Shown here piece after piece: positions 18,028 to 28,307 of a stretch of 64,000 nucleotides of DNA (positions within the stretch are counted from its first letter, which is position 1; each line of letters starts with the position of its first letter). Made by a program: the position numbers and the translations under genes. The notes beneath the pieces are model-generated. The model had not been told where the DNA came from and did no database searches. It saw only the letters and a list, made by a program, of their open reading frames with translations. Origin of the DNA: Paenibacillus elgii NBRC 100335 (lineage in GTDB: Bacteria; Bacillota; Bacilli; Paenibacillales; NBRC-103111); contig NZ_BIMB01000027.1 of the NCBI RefSeq assembly GCF_004000865.1, positions 1 to 64,000 on the forward strand. The letters run 5' to 3'.

Positions 18028-19041
18028 ATGGGGCTGAAGCTTAGCATCTTGGATCAAAGTCCGTTTGACGAAGGAAAAACGGCAGTCGACGCGTTCCGGC
18101 ATACGGTGGCTTTGGCGCGCAAAGCGGAGGAGCTCGGCTACCACCGGTTCTGGGTGTCCGAGCATCACGATTCGGCCGCCGTCGCAGGCTCTTCCCCGGA
18201 GGTGCTGATCGCTCACTTGCTCGCGCAGACGGAGCGGATTCGTATCGGCTCCGGCGGGGTCATGCTGCAGCACTACAGTCCGTACAAGGTGGCGGAAAAT
18301 TTCAATGTGCTTGCCTCGCTCGCCCCGGGACGGGTGGACCTCGGCATCGGCCGGGCGCCGGGAGGACTTCCCCGCTCGACGAAGGCGCTCCAGCAGGAGA
18401 CGGCCGGGCAAAGCAGGCCGCTGGCGGATAAGCTGATCGAGCTGGAGCAGCATTTGACCGATACGATCCCCGGCGATCATCCGCTGCATGGGCTTAAAGC
18501 GATTCCGCTGCCGGCCCAGCCCGCGGACTTGTACCTGCTCGGAACGACGCCGGCCAGTGCGGAGCTTGCGGCGAGCCGGGGCATCCCCTACGTCTTCGCG
18601 CAGTTTATTAACGGGGACGAGACTGTCGTCCGGCAATCGCTGGACACGTACCGGAACCGGTTTGCTCCCCGAAAGTCCGCCCGACCGGAGGCCATTCTCG
18701 CACTGTCGGTCATTGTGGCGGATACGGACGAGGAAGCGAAACGCCTTGCCGCCGACGCCAAGCTCGTGAAAATTCATCTGGAGAGCGGAAGGACGATCAC
18801 CGTCAAAACCGTAGAGCATGCGGAAGAATTCGGACGGCAAAGCGAGGAGAAATATACGATCGAAGTTAAGGATGCCGACGTCGTGCACGGCTCCAAGGAA
18901 ACCGTGCGCGCCAAGCTGCTGGACATCCAGCGGAAGTACGGCGTGGACGAACTGATTTTGATCCTCGCCCTGAAGGAATTCGAACAGCGGCTTCAGGCGC
19001 TGTCGCAGCTCAAGGAAGCATTCGCCGAAACGGTCGTATAA
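18028..19041 (+). CDS. LLM-class flavin monooxygenase, MsnO8/YtmO-like
   Basis: A 337-residue bacterial luciferase-like protein. [14 protein letters not shown] at the N-terminus, [39 protein letters not shown] and [13 protein letters not shown] are family marks. It would use reduced FMN and oxygen to attack an organosulfur or related substrate in the cytoplasm. AGGAGGG precedes the ATG. It opens a run of plus-strand genes with close spacing. Its counterpart in B. subtilis, YtmO, is encoded among cystine-importer genes under YtlI. Confidence 0.87.
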   Translation: MGLKLSILDQSPFDEGKTAVDAFRHTVALARKAEELGYHRFWVSEHHDSAAVAGSSPEVLIAHLLAQTERIRIGSGGVMLQHYSPYKVAENFNVLASLAPGRVDLGIGRAPGGLPRSTKALQQETAGQSRPLADKLIELEQHLTDTIPGDHPLHGLKAIPLPAQPADLYLLGTTPASAELAASRGIPYVFAQFINGDETVVRQSLDTYRNRFAPRKSARPEAILALSVIVADTDEEAKRLAADAKLVKIHLESGRTITVKTVEHAEEFGRQSEEKYTIEVKDADVVHGSKETVRAKLLDIQRKYGVDELILILALKEFEQRLQALSQLKEAFAETVV

Positions 19042-19067
19042 ACGAGGAGAACGAGGGAGGAATCGGT

Positions 19068-20417
19068 ATGACAAGCGCAAGAAAGCTGAAATTGGGCGCA
19101 ATCATCCACGGCGTCGGGGGGAATATGGCGGCTTGGAGACACCCGGATATTCGGTCTGACGCCAGCGTCAGCTTCGAGTTTTACACGCAGCAAGCCCGCA
19201 AGGCCGAAGAAGGCAAGTTCGATCTGGTGTTTATCGCCGACGGCTTGTTCATTAACGAAAAGTCGATTCCGCACTTTCTGAACCGGTTCGAGCCGATTAC
19301 GATTTTATCCGCGCTCGGCGCGGTCACTTCGAAGATCGGGCTCGTTGGCACCTTGTCGACCTCCTACAGCGAACCGTTTACGGTCGCGAGGCAGTTCGCT
19401 TCCCTCGATCATATCAGCGGAGGCCGGGCCGGTTGGAATGTGGTCACCTCTCCGCTGGAAGGCTCCGCCCTCAACTACGGCAAAAAAGAGCATCCTTCGC
19501 ACGATTTGCGCTACAAGATCGCCGAGGAATTTTTGGAGGTGGCCCGCGGGCTATGGGACTCCTGGGAGGACGACGCGTTCGTGCGGGATAAAGCTTCGGG
19601 TGTATTCTTCGATTCGGACAAAATGCACCGGCTCGACCACAAGGGACAATTTTTCTCCGTACAGGGCCCGCTGAACATTGCCCGCTCCAAGCAGGGGCAC
19701 CCGATCGTATTCCAGGCGGGTTCGTCGGACAGCGGACGCACCTTGGCGGCCAAGACGGCTGACGCGGTATTCACCGGGCACGAGTCGATCGAGGACGCCA
19801 AGCGCTTTTACCAGGACGTGAAGACGCGTGCCGCCGCATACGGCCGCAGCGCCGACGATATTCTCATCTTCCCGGGCATCGGGCCGATCGTCGGGCGGAC
19901 GCAGGAGGAGGCCGAGCGAAAATACGAAGAGATCGCGAACCTCATGACGATCGAGAACGCTCTGAATTACCTGGGCCGCTTCTTCGACCATTTCGACTTC
20001 TCGCAATTCCCGCTCGACGAACCTTTCCCGGATTTGGGCGATGTCGGCAGCAACAGCTTCCGCAGCACGACGGACAAAATCAAGCAGACGGCCAAGGAGC
20101 AGCGATTGACGCTGCGGCAGGTGGCGCTCCAGACGGCGACGCCGAAAGGCCAGTTTATCGGGACGCCGGAGAAGGTGGCCGACCTCGTTCAGCAGTGGTT
20201 CGAGGAGAAGGCGGCCGACGGATTTATTATTCATTCGAGCGTGCCGGGAGGACTTGACGATTTCGTCGAGCTGGTCGTACCGATTTTGCAGGAGCGGGGA
20301 ATATACCGGGAGGAGTACGAGTCCGACACGCTGCGTGGGAATTTGGGCCTTGCCAAGCCGGAAAACCGCTATACGCTCGCCAGACGAACGCCGCAAGATT
20401 TTGTGAAAAGCTGCTGA
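19068..20417 (+). CDS. FMN-dependent monooxygenase, NtaA/SnaA/DszA family (YtnJ-like)
   Basis: A 449-residue flavin monooxygenase of the nitrilotriacetate/dibenzothiophene-sulfone group. Visible blocks: [73 protein letters not shown]. It lies 26 bases after the first monooxygenase. In B. subtilis YtnJ and YxeK of this family oxidise N-acetylated S-(2-succino)cysteine to release the thiol part. With an acetyltransferase and a deacylase in the same locus, that type of reaction is the best guess. Confidence 0.88.
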   Translation: MTSARKLKLGAIIHGVGGNMAAWRHPDIRSDASVSFEFYTQQARKAEEGKFDLVFIADGLFINEKSIPHFLNRFEPITILSALGAVTSKIGLVGTLSTSYSEPFTVARQFASLDHISGGRAGWNVVTSPLEGSALNYGKKEHPSHDLRYKIAEEFLEVARGLWDSWEDDAFVRDKASGVFFDSDKMHRLDHKGQFFSVQGPLNIARSKQGHPIVFQAGSSDSGRTLAAKTADAVFTGHESIEDAKRFYQDVKTRAAAYGRSADDILIFPGIGPIVGRTQEEAERKYEEIANLMTIENALNYLGRFFDHFDFSQFPLDEPFPDLGDVGSNSFRSTTDKIKQTAKEQRLTLRQVALQTATPKGQFIGTPEKVADLVQQWFEEKAADGFIIHSSVPGGLDDFVELVVPILQERGIYREEYESDTLRGNLGLAKPENRYTLARRTPQDFVKSC

Positions 20418-20470
20418 TCGGACTCGATCATCGCTTGCGATTTTATGCTCATGGATTGGAGAGGGTCCCA

Positions 20471-22111
20471 GTGAAACGGTCACGGTTACTACGGCCATGG
20501 ATGCTTGCCGCAGCTTTGCTTCTGCTTACGGCAGGCTGCGGAGGCGAATCGGGCGTCAAGCCCTTGTCAGGAGGGCAGGCGGGAGAAACGCAGTCAGGCG
20601 GCGAATTGACCTACGGCCTCGCCACGTCGCCATCGGGGCTGGACCCGAACGTCGTGCCGGGGGCCGTCGATTACCGGGTGATGCGGGCGCTGTACGACAG
20701 CTTGGTCGTGCAAATGCCCGATCAATCGATCAAGCCGTGGCTGGCGACGGAATGGACGGTCTCCCCGGACGGCAAAAGCTACACCTTCAAGCTGCGCGAG
20801 GACGTGAAGTTCCACGACGGCACGCCGTTCAATGCTGCAGCCGTCAAGTACAATTTTGACCGCATCGTCAATCCGGCGACCAAATCCCGGTTTGCGGTGA
20901 CGCTGATCGGACCTTACGAATCGTCGGAAGTGATCGACGACTATACGGTCAAAGTCAGCTTGAAATCGCCCTACAGCGCTTTTCTGAGCAGCTTGAGCCA
21001 AGCGTTTCTCGGTATCGTCTCGCCGGCGGCAGCGGAGAAGCACAAGGACCAGCTGGCCAAGCATCCGGTTGGCACCGGCCCGTTTACATTTACCGGCTGG
21101 ACGGAGAATGCGGCGATTCGGTTGGAGAAAAACCCCGACTACAAGTGGGGGCCTCCGATTGCCGAACATGCCGGTCCTGCGCGCATCGACAAGCTGACCT
21201 TCAAAATCATTCCGGAGGAAGCGACCCGCATCGGCAGCGTGCAGAGCGGGCAGGTGTCGGCCGTCGAGACGGTTCCGCCGCAAAATCTCGTGTCGCTCAA
21301 GGGTGATCCGAACGTCAATCTGCTGCAAGCCGAGTCGACGGGCATTCCGTATACGCTCATGCTGAATCAGCAGCACCCCCCATGGAACGAGCTTAAAGCG
21401 CGCAAGGCCGTACAACTCGCCATCGACTTCGATGCGATCGTCAAGACACTTTATCTTGGGACATATCCGAGGGCATGGTCTCCGTTGTCGCCGTCTATGC
21501 TAGGGTATAATGCTTCGCTCGAACAGGCCGTGAAGCCGGACATCGCCAAAGCGAACGCGCTGCTCGACGAGCTTGGGTGGGCACGCGGAGCGGATGGCAT
21601 CCGGGCGAAGGACGGCAAGCCGCTCACGCTTCATTACATCGACGGCTCGCCCAACCGGGAGAAGCGCAACGATATCGCCGCCATGATCCAGCAGCAGTTG
21701 AAGCAAGTCGGCATTGCCGTCAACGTCGAGCTGCTTCCGGACACGACCCATGCGGTCATGGTCAAGGGGACGAACGATCTGGTCGGCGTCAGCAACGTGT
21801 CGGGTGACCCGGACATTTTGCGCAGCTTCTTCCATACGAGCGCCGTTCCGACGCCGGAAAAATGGGGACACAACCATACCCGGCATTCCGACCCGCAGCT
21901 GGATCAATGGCTGGAGGAAGGGCTGAGGGAGCAGGACCCGGCGAAGCGCGCGGAAATTTACAAAAAGGTGCAGAGCTATGTCGTGGACAACGCCTACGGG
22001 TTCCCGGTTTACGTGTTCCCGTACACGGTGGCTGCCGCCAAATCAGTTCGCGGATTGAAATTCGATTCCCTCGGCTATCCGCTCTTCTATGACGTGACGG
22101 TGAAAAAATAA
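20471..22111 (+). CDS. ABC importer substrate-binding lipoprotein (SBP_bac_5, peptide type)
   Basis: A 546-residue lipoprotein with lipobox LTAGC (lipid-anchored Cys near residue 24) and the oligopeptide/nickel-binding-protein fold: GGELTYGLATSPSGLDPN, VRALYDSL-like segment, WTVSPDGKSYTFKLREDVKF, HDGTPFNAAAVKYNFDRI. It presents ligand to the two permeases that follow. The GTG start is five bases after GGAGAGGG; an upstream ATG would add a non-signal-like tail. In this locus the ligand may be a peptide or conjugate carrying modified cysteine. Confidence 0.88.
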   Translation: MKRSRLLRPWMLAAALLLLTAGCGGESGVKPLSGGQAGETQSGGELTYGLATSPSGLDPNVVPGAVDYRVMRALYDSLVVQMPDQSIKPWLATEWTVSPDGKSYTFKLREDVKFHDGTPFNAAAVKYNFDRIVNPATKSRFAVTLIGPYESSEVIDDYTVKVSLKSPYSAFLSSLSQAFLGIVSPAAAEKHKDQLAKHPVGTGPFTFTGWTENAAIRLEKNPDYKWGPPIAEHAGPARIDKLTFKIIPEEATRIGSVQSGQVSAVETVPPQNLVSLKGDPNVNLLQAESTGIPYTLMLNQQHPPWNELKARKAVQLAIDFDAIVKTLYLGTYPRAWSPLSPSMLGYNASLEQAVKPDIAKANALLDELGWARGADGIRAKDGKPLTLHYIDGSPNREKRNDIAAMIQQQLKQVGIAVNVELLPDTTHAVMVKGTNDLVGVSNVSGDPDILRSFFHTSAVPTPEKWGHNHTRHSDPQLDQWLEEGLREQDPAKRAEIYKKVQSYVVDNAYGFPVYVFPYTVAAAKSVRGLKFDSLGYPLFYDVTVKK

Positions 22112-22132
22112 CGACGGAAGGAGCCGGTTGCT

Positions 22133-23059
22133 ATGGCTGGGGTGATCGTTCAGCGTCTCTTATCGTCCGTTTTGGTCATTGTCGGAGCGTTGATCCTCGT
22201 CTTCTTCATCCTGTACTTGCTGCCGGGCGATCCGGTCCTGATCATGCTCGCCGGGGCGCCAGCCAGCCCGGAAACGGTGCAGAACTTGCGTCACCAGCTC
22301 GGGCTCGATCAGCCGGTATGGGTTCAGCTTGGAACGTACCTCTGGGATATGCTTCGCGGAGATTTCGGCCGCTCATTGGTCAGCGACGACCCGGTACTGC
22401 CGAAAATTTGGGAGCAGTTTCCCGCTACCGCTCTTTTAACCTTGGTCAGCTCATGCATCGCCGTTGCGTTTGGTGTCATGCTCGGAGTGCTCTCAGCAAT
22501 CCATAAGGGACGCGCGGTTGATCTGTTCGCCCGGATCGTCAGCCTGTTCGGCATCTCGATGCCAACGTTCTGGTCGGGCATTCTGCTCATTCTGATCTTC
22601 TCGGTGCAGCTTCAGTGGTTGCCCGCTATGGGCTCGGAAGGCGTCCGGACGCTGATTTTGCCTGCTCTGACGCTTGGCCTTGTCGGCGCCGGGTTTATCG
22701 TACGGATGGTGCGTAACAGCATGCTGGAGGTGCTGGGCGAGCCGTTTATCGTTACGCTGCGCTCCAAGGGACTGCCGGAACAAATCGTCATGTACCGTCA
22801 CGCGCTGCGCAACGCGCTCATTCCGGCCATCACGATGGTCGGAATTCAGATCGGCGAATTGATGGCGGGGGCCGTCGTGATCGAAACCGTCTTTTCCCGG
22901 CAGGGCATCGGGCGCCTGCTGGCGGATGCCATTACGGCCAAAGATTTGCCCGTCGTTCAGGGCGTCGTCTTTTTTACCGCGATTGCGTATGTGGTCGTGA
23001 ACCTGCTCGTAGATATTTCGTACTCGATCGTCGATCCGAGGGTAAGACGCTCACTTTAA
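22133..23059 (+). CDS. Peptide-type ABC permease, DppB/GsiC-like
   Basis: A 308-residue six-helix permease. It has the N-terminal AGVIVQRLLSSVLVIVGA helix, the LPGDPVLIMLAG segment of DppB proteins, and the cytoplasmic coupling loop GLPEQIVMYRHALRNALIP near residue 215. It pairs with the next gene to form the membrane channel for the binding lipoprotein upstream. GGAAGGAG stands before the ATG, and the gap to the binding-protein gene is 21 bases. Confidence 0.88.
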   Translation: MAGVIVQRLLSSVLVIVGALILVFFILYLLPGDPVLIMLAGAPASPETVQNLRHQLGLDQPVWVQLGTYLWDMLRGDFGRSLVSDDPVLPKIWEQFPATALLTLVSSCIAVAFGVMLGVLSAIHKGRAVDLFARIVSLFGISMPTFWSGILLILIFSVQLQWLPAMGSEGVRTLILPALTLGLVGAGFIVRMVRNSMLEVLGEPFIVTLRSKGLPEQIVMYRHALRNALIPAITMVGIQIGELMAGAVVIETVFSRQGIGRLLADAITAKDLPVVQGVVFFTAIAYVVVNLLVDISYSIVDPRVRRSL

Positions 23060-23092
23060 ACCGAGTAATCCGGAAGGAAAAGAGGGTTAATT

Positions 23093-23989
23093 ATGAAAAG
23101 CGTCGTTTCGGTCGCTAGGCCGGTATTGTCCCACAGAAGACCGCTCGTGTCCGCTCCGAGCCGTCCGAAGCTGTCATCGTCGCTATCCGGACCGTTCTTC
23201 TACGGGGCGATATTGGCGGTGCTCTTCATTGCGGCGTGCGCCGTCTTCCCGCAGTGGATCGCTCCTTATTCGCCGACGGACATGCGGGCGGACCGGATTT
23301 TGCAGCCGCCGGGAGCGGCCCATCCGTTCGGCACCGATTATTTCGGGCGGGACGTTTTCAGCGTCGTCGTCTACGGAGCCCGAAGCTCGCTGCTCATCGG
23401 CGTTGCTTCCGTCCTGCTCGGCGGCTTGGCCGGCAGTCTGCTCGGCGCGCTGTCGGGCTATATCGGCGGTGCGGTCGACACCGTGCTCATGCGGTTCATC
23501 GATATTTTGATGGCGATCCCGAGCCTGCTGCTTGCGCTCGCTATTGCCGCCGCCCTCGGCCCGAGTTTGTTCAACGTGGTGCTGGCCGTGAGCGTATCGG
23601 CCATTCCGAGATATGCCCGCGTGCTGCGGGGCCAAGTGCTCAGCATCAAGGCGCGCCCTTATGTGGCGGCTTCCCGCTCGGTCGGCGCATCTCATGCGCA
23701 TATCCTTCTGCGGCATGTGCTACCGGGCTCGTGGTCACCGCTGCTGGTGATGGCGACGATCGGCGTCGGTTCTTCGATCTTGATCGGCGCGTCGCTCAGC
23801 TTTTTGGGGCTGGGCGTGCTGCGGGAAATTCCGGATTGGGGCACCTTGCTGTCGCAGGGGCGTGGTTACCTGACCGTCGCTTGGTGGATGGCGACGTTCC
23901 CCGGGCTGGCGATTACGTTGTTCGTGCTGGCCGTCAATCTGATCGGCGATCAGCTCCGCGATCGGCTGGACCCGAAGCGGAGCCCGTGA
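23093..23989 (+). CDS. Peptide-type ABC permease, DppC/GsiD-like
   Basis: A 298-residue permease with an N-terminal extension, then HPFGTDYFGRDVFSVVVYGA and ARSSLLIGVASVLLGGLAGS, characteristic of DppC subunits. The coupling loop is SRSVGASHAHILLRHVLPGS. It is the second membrane subunit of the importer and comes 33 bases after the DppB-like gene. Confidence 0.88.
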   Translation: MKSVVSVARPVLSHRRPLVSAPSRPKLSSSLSGPFFYGAILAVLFIAACAVFPQWIAPYSPTDMRADRILQPPGAAHPFGTDYFGRDVFSVVVYGARSSLLIGVASVLLGGLAGSLLGALSGYIGGAVDTVLMRFIDILMAIPSLLLALAIAAALGPSLFNVVLAVSVSAIPRYARVLRGQVLSIKARPYVAASRSVGASHAHILLRHVLPGSWSPLLVMATIGVGSSILIGASLSFLGLGVLREIPDWGTLLSQGRGYLTVAWWMATFPGLAITLFVLAVNLIGDQLRDRLDPKRSP

Positions 23990-24053
23990 GTAAGAAGCGG
24001 AGGGAGCGGAATCCGTACACCAATTTCCCACTACGTCAGGAGGAGGTGCCCGA

Positions 24054-26105
24054 GTGAAGGCATTGCTTGAGATCGAGCAGCTCACGGTCGATTTCGTCAC
24101 CCCGGCCGGTTATCTTCCGGCGATCCGGGACGTGTCGCTCCGCATCGGAGCCGGCGAAACGGTATGCTTGGTCGGCGAGTCCGGCAGCGGCAAAACCGTG
24201 ACGGCCAAAGCCTTGATGCGCTTAATCGACTTCGAGAACGGCGTTATTACGGGCGGCCATGTCCGGATGGACGGCGTGGATTTGACGGCGCTGCCGCAGG
24301 AGGAAATCCGGCGCTGGCGCGGCAAACGAATCGCTATGGTGTTTCAGGAGCCGATGGCGGCGTTTGACCCGGTCTTTACGGTCGGCAGTCAAATCGCCGA
24401 GTCGATGGTCCGCCATCAAGTAGCTTCCCGGGCCGAAGCTTGGGAGCGCGGCACTGGGCTCCTGCGCAAGGTCGGCATCCCGGAGCCGGAAATCCGGATG
24501 AAGCAGTATCCCGGGGAGCTTTCCGGCGGCATGTTGCAGCGCGCGATGATCGCGATGGCGCTGGCCTGCGGTCCGGAGCTGCTCATTGCCGACGAGCCGA
24601 CGACCGCGCTGGACGTGACGATACAAGCGCAAATACTTCAACTGCTGCAGGAGCTGAAGTCGGAATTCAACATGTCGATTCTGCTCATTACGCACGATAT
24701 GGGGGTGGCGGCGGAAATCGCGGACCGCATTATCGTCATGTATGCGGGAGAGATCGTGGAGCAGGCGGCCGCAGAGCCATTGTTCCGGGAGCCGCAGCAT
24801 CCTTACACGAAGGGGCTCCTGCAATCGGTCGCGACGCTGGAGAGCGACCGAGGGGCGAAGCTGTATTCGATCGACGGCTCGATCCCGAGCCTGTCCGAGC
24901 TGCCGGGCGGCTGTCGCTTTCATCCGCGCTGCCCGTTTGCCACGGAGGTCTGCGAGGAAGAGCGCCCGCCGCTGGCGGACATCGGCGGCAGACAGGTCGC
25001 GTGCTGGCACGCCGGAGCCTTAACGCACTCCGGGCGGTGGGAGACCGCCTTCGCCTCCGGAGCCTCAGAAGCCGCCGCTGCCCGAGTGTCCCGGATCGTC
25101 GAGCCGGAGGAGGACGAAGCAGCGCAGCCTGTTACCACCAACCTGATCGAAGCGCACGAGCTGACCAAGCATTTCCCGGTGAAGCAGGGCTTTCTCCGCT
25201 TCGGGCGTGCCGGAGCGCACATTCACGCCGTCGATCAAGTATCCTTTTCCATCCGCAAAGGGGAGACGTTCGGACTCGTCGGGGAATCGGGCAGCGGGAA
25301 ATCGACGCTGGGACGGCTGCTTCTCCAGTTGGACCGTCCGACAAGCGGACGGGTCCGGTTCGACGGGCACGATTTGTCGAAGCTGACCGCCGGAAATTTA
25401 CGGGAAGTCCGGCGCAACATGCAAATGATTTTCCAAGATCCGTTCGGATCGCTCAATCCGCGTTGGAAGGTCGGCGATCTGATCGGGGAACCGCTGGCGG
25501 TGCATGAAGGCTGGAGCGGACGCGCGAAGCGGGAGCGGGTAGAGCCGTTGCTGACCGCCGTGGGGCTGAATCCGGCGTGGTACGACCGGTATCCGCACGA
25601 ATTTTCCGGCGGACAGCGACAGCGGATCGGTATCGCCCGGGCGATCGCGCTGCGTCCGAAGTTTATTTTGGCCGACGAAGCGGTGTCCGCGCTCGACGTG
25701 TCCGTCCAATCGCAGATCGTCAATTTGATGCAGGATTTGCAGCGCCGTCTGGGGCTGACGTATTTGTTTATCGGACACGGCCTTCAGATTGTCCGCTACA
25801 TTTCCGACCGGATCGGGGTGATGTATCTGGGGAAGCTGGTCGAAATCGCTCCAAGCGAGGAGTTGTTCTACCGGCCGGCGCATCATTACACCAAGGCACT
25901 GCTTGCCTCCGTCCCTGTTGCCGACCCTTCCCGCAAAAGAACATGGACCGCCATTCAAGGAGAAATCCCGTCGCCGGCCCATCCGCCCTCGGGCTGCCGC
26001 TTTCATCCGCGCTGCCCCGCAGCAACGGCGAGATGCCGGGAGGAGGAGCCGGAGTTAACCGAGGTGGAAGCGGGCCGCTGGGCCGCTTGCCATTACCCCG
26101 CATAA
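24054..26105 (+). CDS. Fused double ABC ATPase of the peptide importer (GsiA-like)
   Basis: A 683-residue protein carrying two complete nucleotide-binding domains: Walker A GESGSGKT near residue 43 with signature LSGGMLQR and Walker [13 protein letters not shown], then Walker A GESGSGKS near residue 410 with signature FSGGQRQR and [12 protein letters not shown]. Each half ends with the [10 protein letters not shown] Cys-rich tail of oligopeptide-type ATPases. Most systems use two genes (DppD and DppF); the fusion resembles GsiA of glutathione importers, which fits a sulfur role. The start is a GTG after AGGAGG. Confidence 0.9.
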   Translation: MKALLEIEQLTVDFVTPAGYLPAIRDVSLRIGAGETVCLVGESGSGKTVTAKALMRLIDFENGVITGGHVRMDGVDLTALPQEEIRRWRGKRIAMVFQEPMAAFDPVFTVGSQIAESMVRHQVASRAEAWERGTGLLRKVGIPEPEIRMKQYPGELSGGMLQRAMIAMALACGPELLIADEPTTALDVTIQAQILQLLQELKSEFNMSILLITHDMGVAAEIADRIIVMYAGEIVEQAAAEPLFREPQHPYTKGLLQSVATLESDRGAKLYSIDGSIPSLSELPGGCRFHPRCPFATEVCEEERPPLADIGGRQVACWHAGALTHSGRWETAFASGASEAAAARVSRIVEPEEDEAAQPVTTNLIEAHELTKHFPVKQGFLRFGRAGAHIHAVDQVSFSIRKGETFGLVGESGSGKSTLGRLLLQLDRPTSGRVRFDGHDLSKLTAGNLREVRRNMQMIFQDPFGSLNPRWKVGDLIGEPLAVHEGWSGRAKRERVEPLLTAVGLNPAWYDRYPHEFSGGQRQRIGIARAIALRPKFILADEAVSALDVSVQSQIVNLMQDLQRRLGLTYLFIGHGLQIVRYISDRIGVMYLGKLVEIAPSEELFYRPAHHYTKALLASVPVADPSRKRTWTAIQGEIPSPAHPPSGCRFHPRCPAATARCREEEPELTEVEAGRWAACHYPA

Positions 26106-26122
26106 AGTCAGGAGGAGACACT

Positions 26123-26608
26123 GTGAGTCAGAGCGTGATCGATATTGAAGCATATTTGCATACGCATGAGCAGTTGAAGCAAGCGATCGAAGGCTTGTCG
26201 GAGAACCAGTTGAAATGGAAGGCGACGCCGGAGCAGTGGAGCGTCACGGAGGTGCTGTCGCATTTGGCCGATCACAACATCGTCGTCTCGTTCCGCATCC
26301 GCGAGCTGTTGTCCGGATCGGCGGCGCAGCTGCCCGCCTTCAAGCAGGACCCGTGGGTAAGCTCGGTCCAGGCGAACGAAAGCTCCGCAGACGATATTTT
26401 GGACGTGTTCCGGGCGCTGCTCGTCTTCAACAGCCAGTTGTTCCGCCGGTTAACCGGGGAAGATTGGAGCAAGAGCGGCGTTAACTTCAAAGGCGAAACC
26501 GTGACGCTGGAGCAGGCGGTTCAAGCCTTTATCAACCACGTGCAGACGCATCTGCGGCAGATCGAGCGAATCAAGCAGGCTCTCCCGCAGAAGGAGACGC
26601 CGAAATAA
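26123..26608 (+). CDS. DinB/YfiT-fold protein (possible thiol transferase)
   Basis: A 161-residue four-helix protein of the DinB superfamily. WSVTEVLSHLADHN and FINHVQTHLRQIERI give three His (about 48, 134 and 138) placed like the metal ligands of the family. Some members are bacillithiol or mycothiol S-transferases; others have no known activity. It follows the ATPase by 17 bases with AGGAGGAG before the GTG and is the last gene before a terminator. Its place in a thiol-salvage locus makes a thiol-related role plausible but unproven. Confidence 0.75.
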   Translation: MSQSVIDIEAYLHTHEQLKQAIEGLSENQLKWKATPEQWSVTEVLSHLADHNIVVSFRIRELLSGSAAQLPAFKQDPWVSSVQANESSADDILDVFRALLVFNSQLFRRLTGEDWSKSGVNFKGETVTLEQAVQAFINHVQTHLRQIERIKQALPQKETPK

Positions 26609-26645
26609 GAATACTTGCAAAAAAAAGAAGCTGATTGGACCGCCA

Positions 26646-26677
26646 AAAGCTCCTGTTGATTGAAGCAGGGGCTTTTT
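26646..26677 (+). terminator. Terminator after the DinB gene
   Basis: AAAGCTCCTG / CAGGGGCTTT (one G-U pair) followed by five T. It splits the sulfur locus into two transcription units or attenuates read-through. Confidence 0.85.
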
Positions 26678-26711
26678 GTCGCCAATTCATCACGATCATG
26701 GGGGTTACCAT

Positions 26712-27539
26712 ATGAAAAAACGATTTTTTTCGGCGTCACTGCTCACCGTTCTTCTTCTGGCAGGCTGCGGCACTCAAGCCTCTACGGGAGGGGTGGACAG
26801 CTCAAGCGCGGCGGCTTCCAATGGCAGTCAGGCTGTAAAAAAAATCATCGTCGGCACGGGCACGCAGTTTCCGAACATTTGCTTTATCGACAAAGACGGC
26901 AAGCTGACTGGCTACGATGTGGAGCTCGTCAAAGAAATCGACAAACGTCTGCCGGAGTATGAGTTCGAGCTGAAAACGATGGAATTCAAAAATTTGCTGC
27001 TCAGTCTGGAAACGAAAAAGATCGATTTTATCGCGCATCAAATGGAAGTGAACGAGGAGAGACAGAAGAAATTTTTGTACAACGACGAAGCGTACAACAT
27101 TTTCCCGAACAAAATCGTCGTGCACAAGGACAATAACGACGTTAAGTCGATTGCGGATTTGAAGGGCAAGAAGCTGATCGCAACCGCGACGAGCAATGCG
27201 GCGGCGCTGGCCGAAAAATACAATAAGGAACACGGTAATCCGATCCAGATCGTGTATACCGGCGCAGGCGAAGACACGAGCACGCAAGTCAAAACCGGGC
27301 GGGTCGACGCCTTGATCAGCACGCAGTTTGCCATCGATTACTTAAATAAAAGCGCGGACGCCCAGCTCAAAACGGTTGGCGAGACGCTTTCCAATTCGAA
27401 AGTGTATTTCATGCTTCGCAAGGACGAAAGCGAGCTGAAAAAGAGGATCGATGAGGCGTTGAAGGAGATCAAGGCCGACGGGACGTTAGCGAAACTGAGC
27501 AAGCAGTGGCTGGGCGACGACTACACTGTGGAGAAGTAG
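26712..27539 (+). CDS. Polar amino acid / cystine ABC binding lipoprotein (TcyJ/K-like)
   Basis: A 275-residue lipoprotein (lipobox LLAGC, Cys near residue 19) of the SBP_bac_3 family. VGTGTQFPNICFIDKDGKLT, GYDVELVKEIDKRLP and DFIAHQMEVNEERQKKF are the ligand-domain blocks. B. subtilis TcyJ and TcyK of this type bind L-cystine and related sulfur compounds. It heads a full importer followed by an acetyltransferase and a deacylase, as in the B. subtilis ytm operon. Confidence 0.87.
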   Translation: MKKRFFSASLLTVLLLAGCGTQASTGGVDSSSAAASNGSQAVKKIIVGTGTQFPNICFIDKDGKLTGYDVELVKEIDKRLPEYEFELKTMEFKNLLLSLETKKIDFIAHQMEVNEERQKKFLYNDEAYNIFPNKIVVHKDNNDVKSIADLKGKKLIATATSNAAALAEKYNKEHGNPIQIVYTGAGEDTSTQVKTGRVDALISTQFAIDYLNKSADAQLKTVGETLSNSKVYFMLRKDESELKKRIDEALKEIKADGTLAKLSKQWLGDDYTVEK

Positions 27540-27566
27540 ACCAAATTTCCTTACAGAAAGGTATGG

Positions 27567-28274
27567 GTGGGAATGGGGAAATCGTTCGACGCCGCGCTCA
27601 TATGGGAGTTCCTTCCTATACTGCTGTCTTACCTGCATATTACGCTGTTTATTTTGGCCGCTTCGCTCTTCTTTGGCGTAGTGCTGGGACTGCTGATCGC
27701 GCTGCCCCGGCTGTACAACGTTCCGGTGCTGAACCGGATCGCCGCCGTTTACGTCTCGTTTGTCCGCGGAACGCCGATTTTGATCCAATTGTTTCTCGTC
27801 TTTTACGGGGTACCTGCGCTGCTGCAGCTCGTAGACTTCGACATGTCGCGGATGAATCCGATCGTATTCGTTATTATTACGTATGCGCTCGGCAGCGCCG
27901 CCTCGATTTCCGAGGTGATCCGCGGGGCGGTCAACGCCGTAGACCGTGGCCAGCTTGAAGGCGCGTACGCCGTCGGTATGACGGGGCCGCAGGCCTTTTT
28001 CCGGATCGTTCTGCCGCAGGCGTTCGTCATTGCTTTTCCGAACTTTGCGAGCACGGTGATCGGCTTCTTGAAAGATACGTCGCTGGCGTACTCTATCGGG
28101 GTCATGGACATGATGGGGCGGGGGCAGACGCTGATTGCGACGACCGCCCACACGCTGGAGGTGTATATCGGTCTGACGATCATTTATTATTTGACCGTGC
28201 TCCTGCTGGAGAAGGGCTTTGCGTTGACGGAAATCCGATTGCAGAGGCACGAACAAAGAATTGCGAGCGCATGA
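27567..28274 (+). CDS. Amino acid ABC permease (TcyL-like)
   Basis: A 235-residue HisM-type permease with five helices. VRGTPILIQLFLVFYG and the coupling loop GAYAVGMTGPQAFFRIVLPQ are family marks. The GTG start has AGAAAGG five bases upstream; an ATG two codons later is an alternative. It lies 27 bases after the binding-protein gene and would dimerise with the next permease. Confidence 0.87.
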   Translation: MGMGKSFDAALIWEFLPILLSYLHITLFILAASLFFGVVLGLLIALPRLYNVPVLNRIAAVYVSFVRGTPILIQLFLVFYGVPALLQLVDFDMSRMNPIVFVIITYALGSAASISEVIRGAVNAVDRGQLEGAYAVGMTGPQAFFRIVLPQAFVIAFPNFASTVIGFLKDTSLAYSIGVMDMMGRGQTLIATTAHTLEVYIGLTIIYYLTVLLLEKGFALTEIRLQRHEQRIASA

Positions 28275-28307
28275 CCGGTTCCCGGTCCGGGGATGGAGTG
28301 AGAACGA

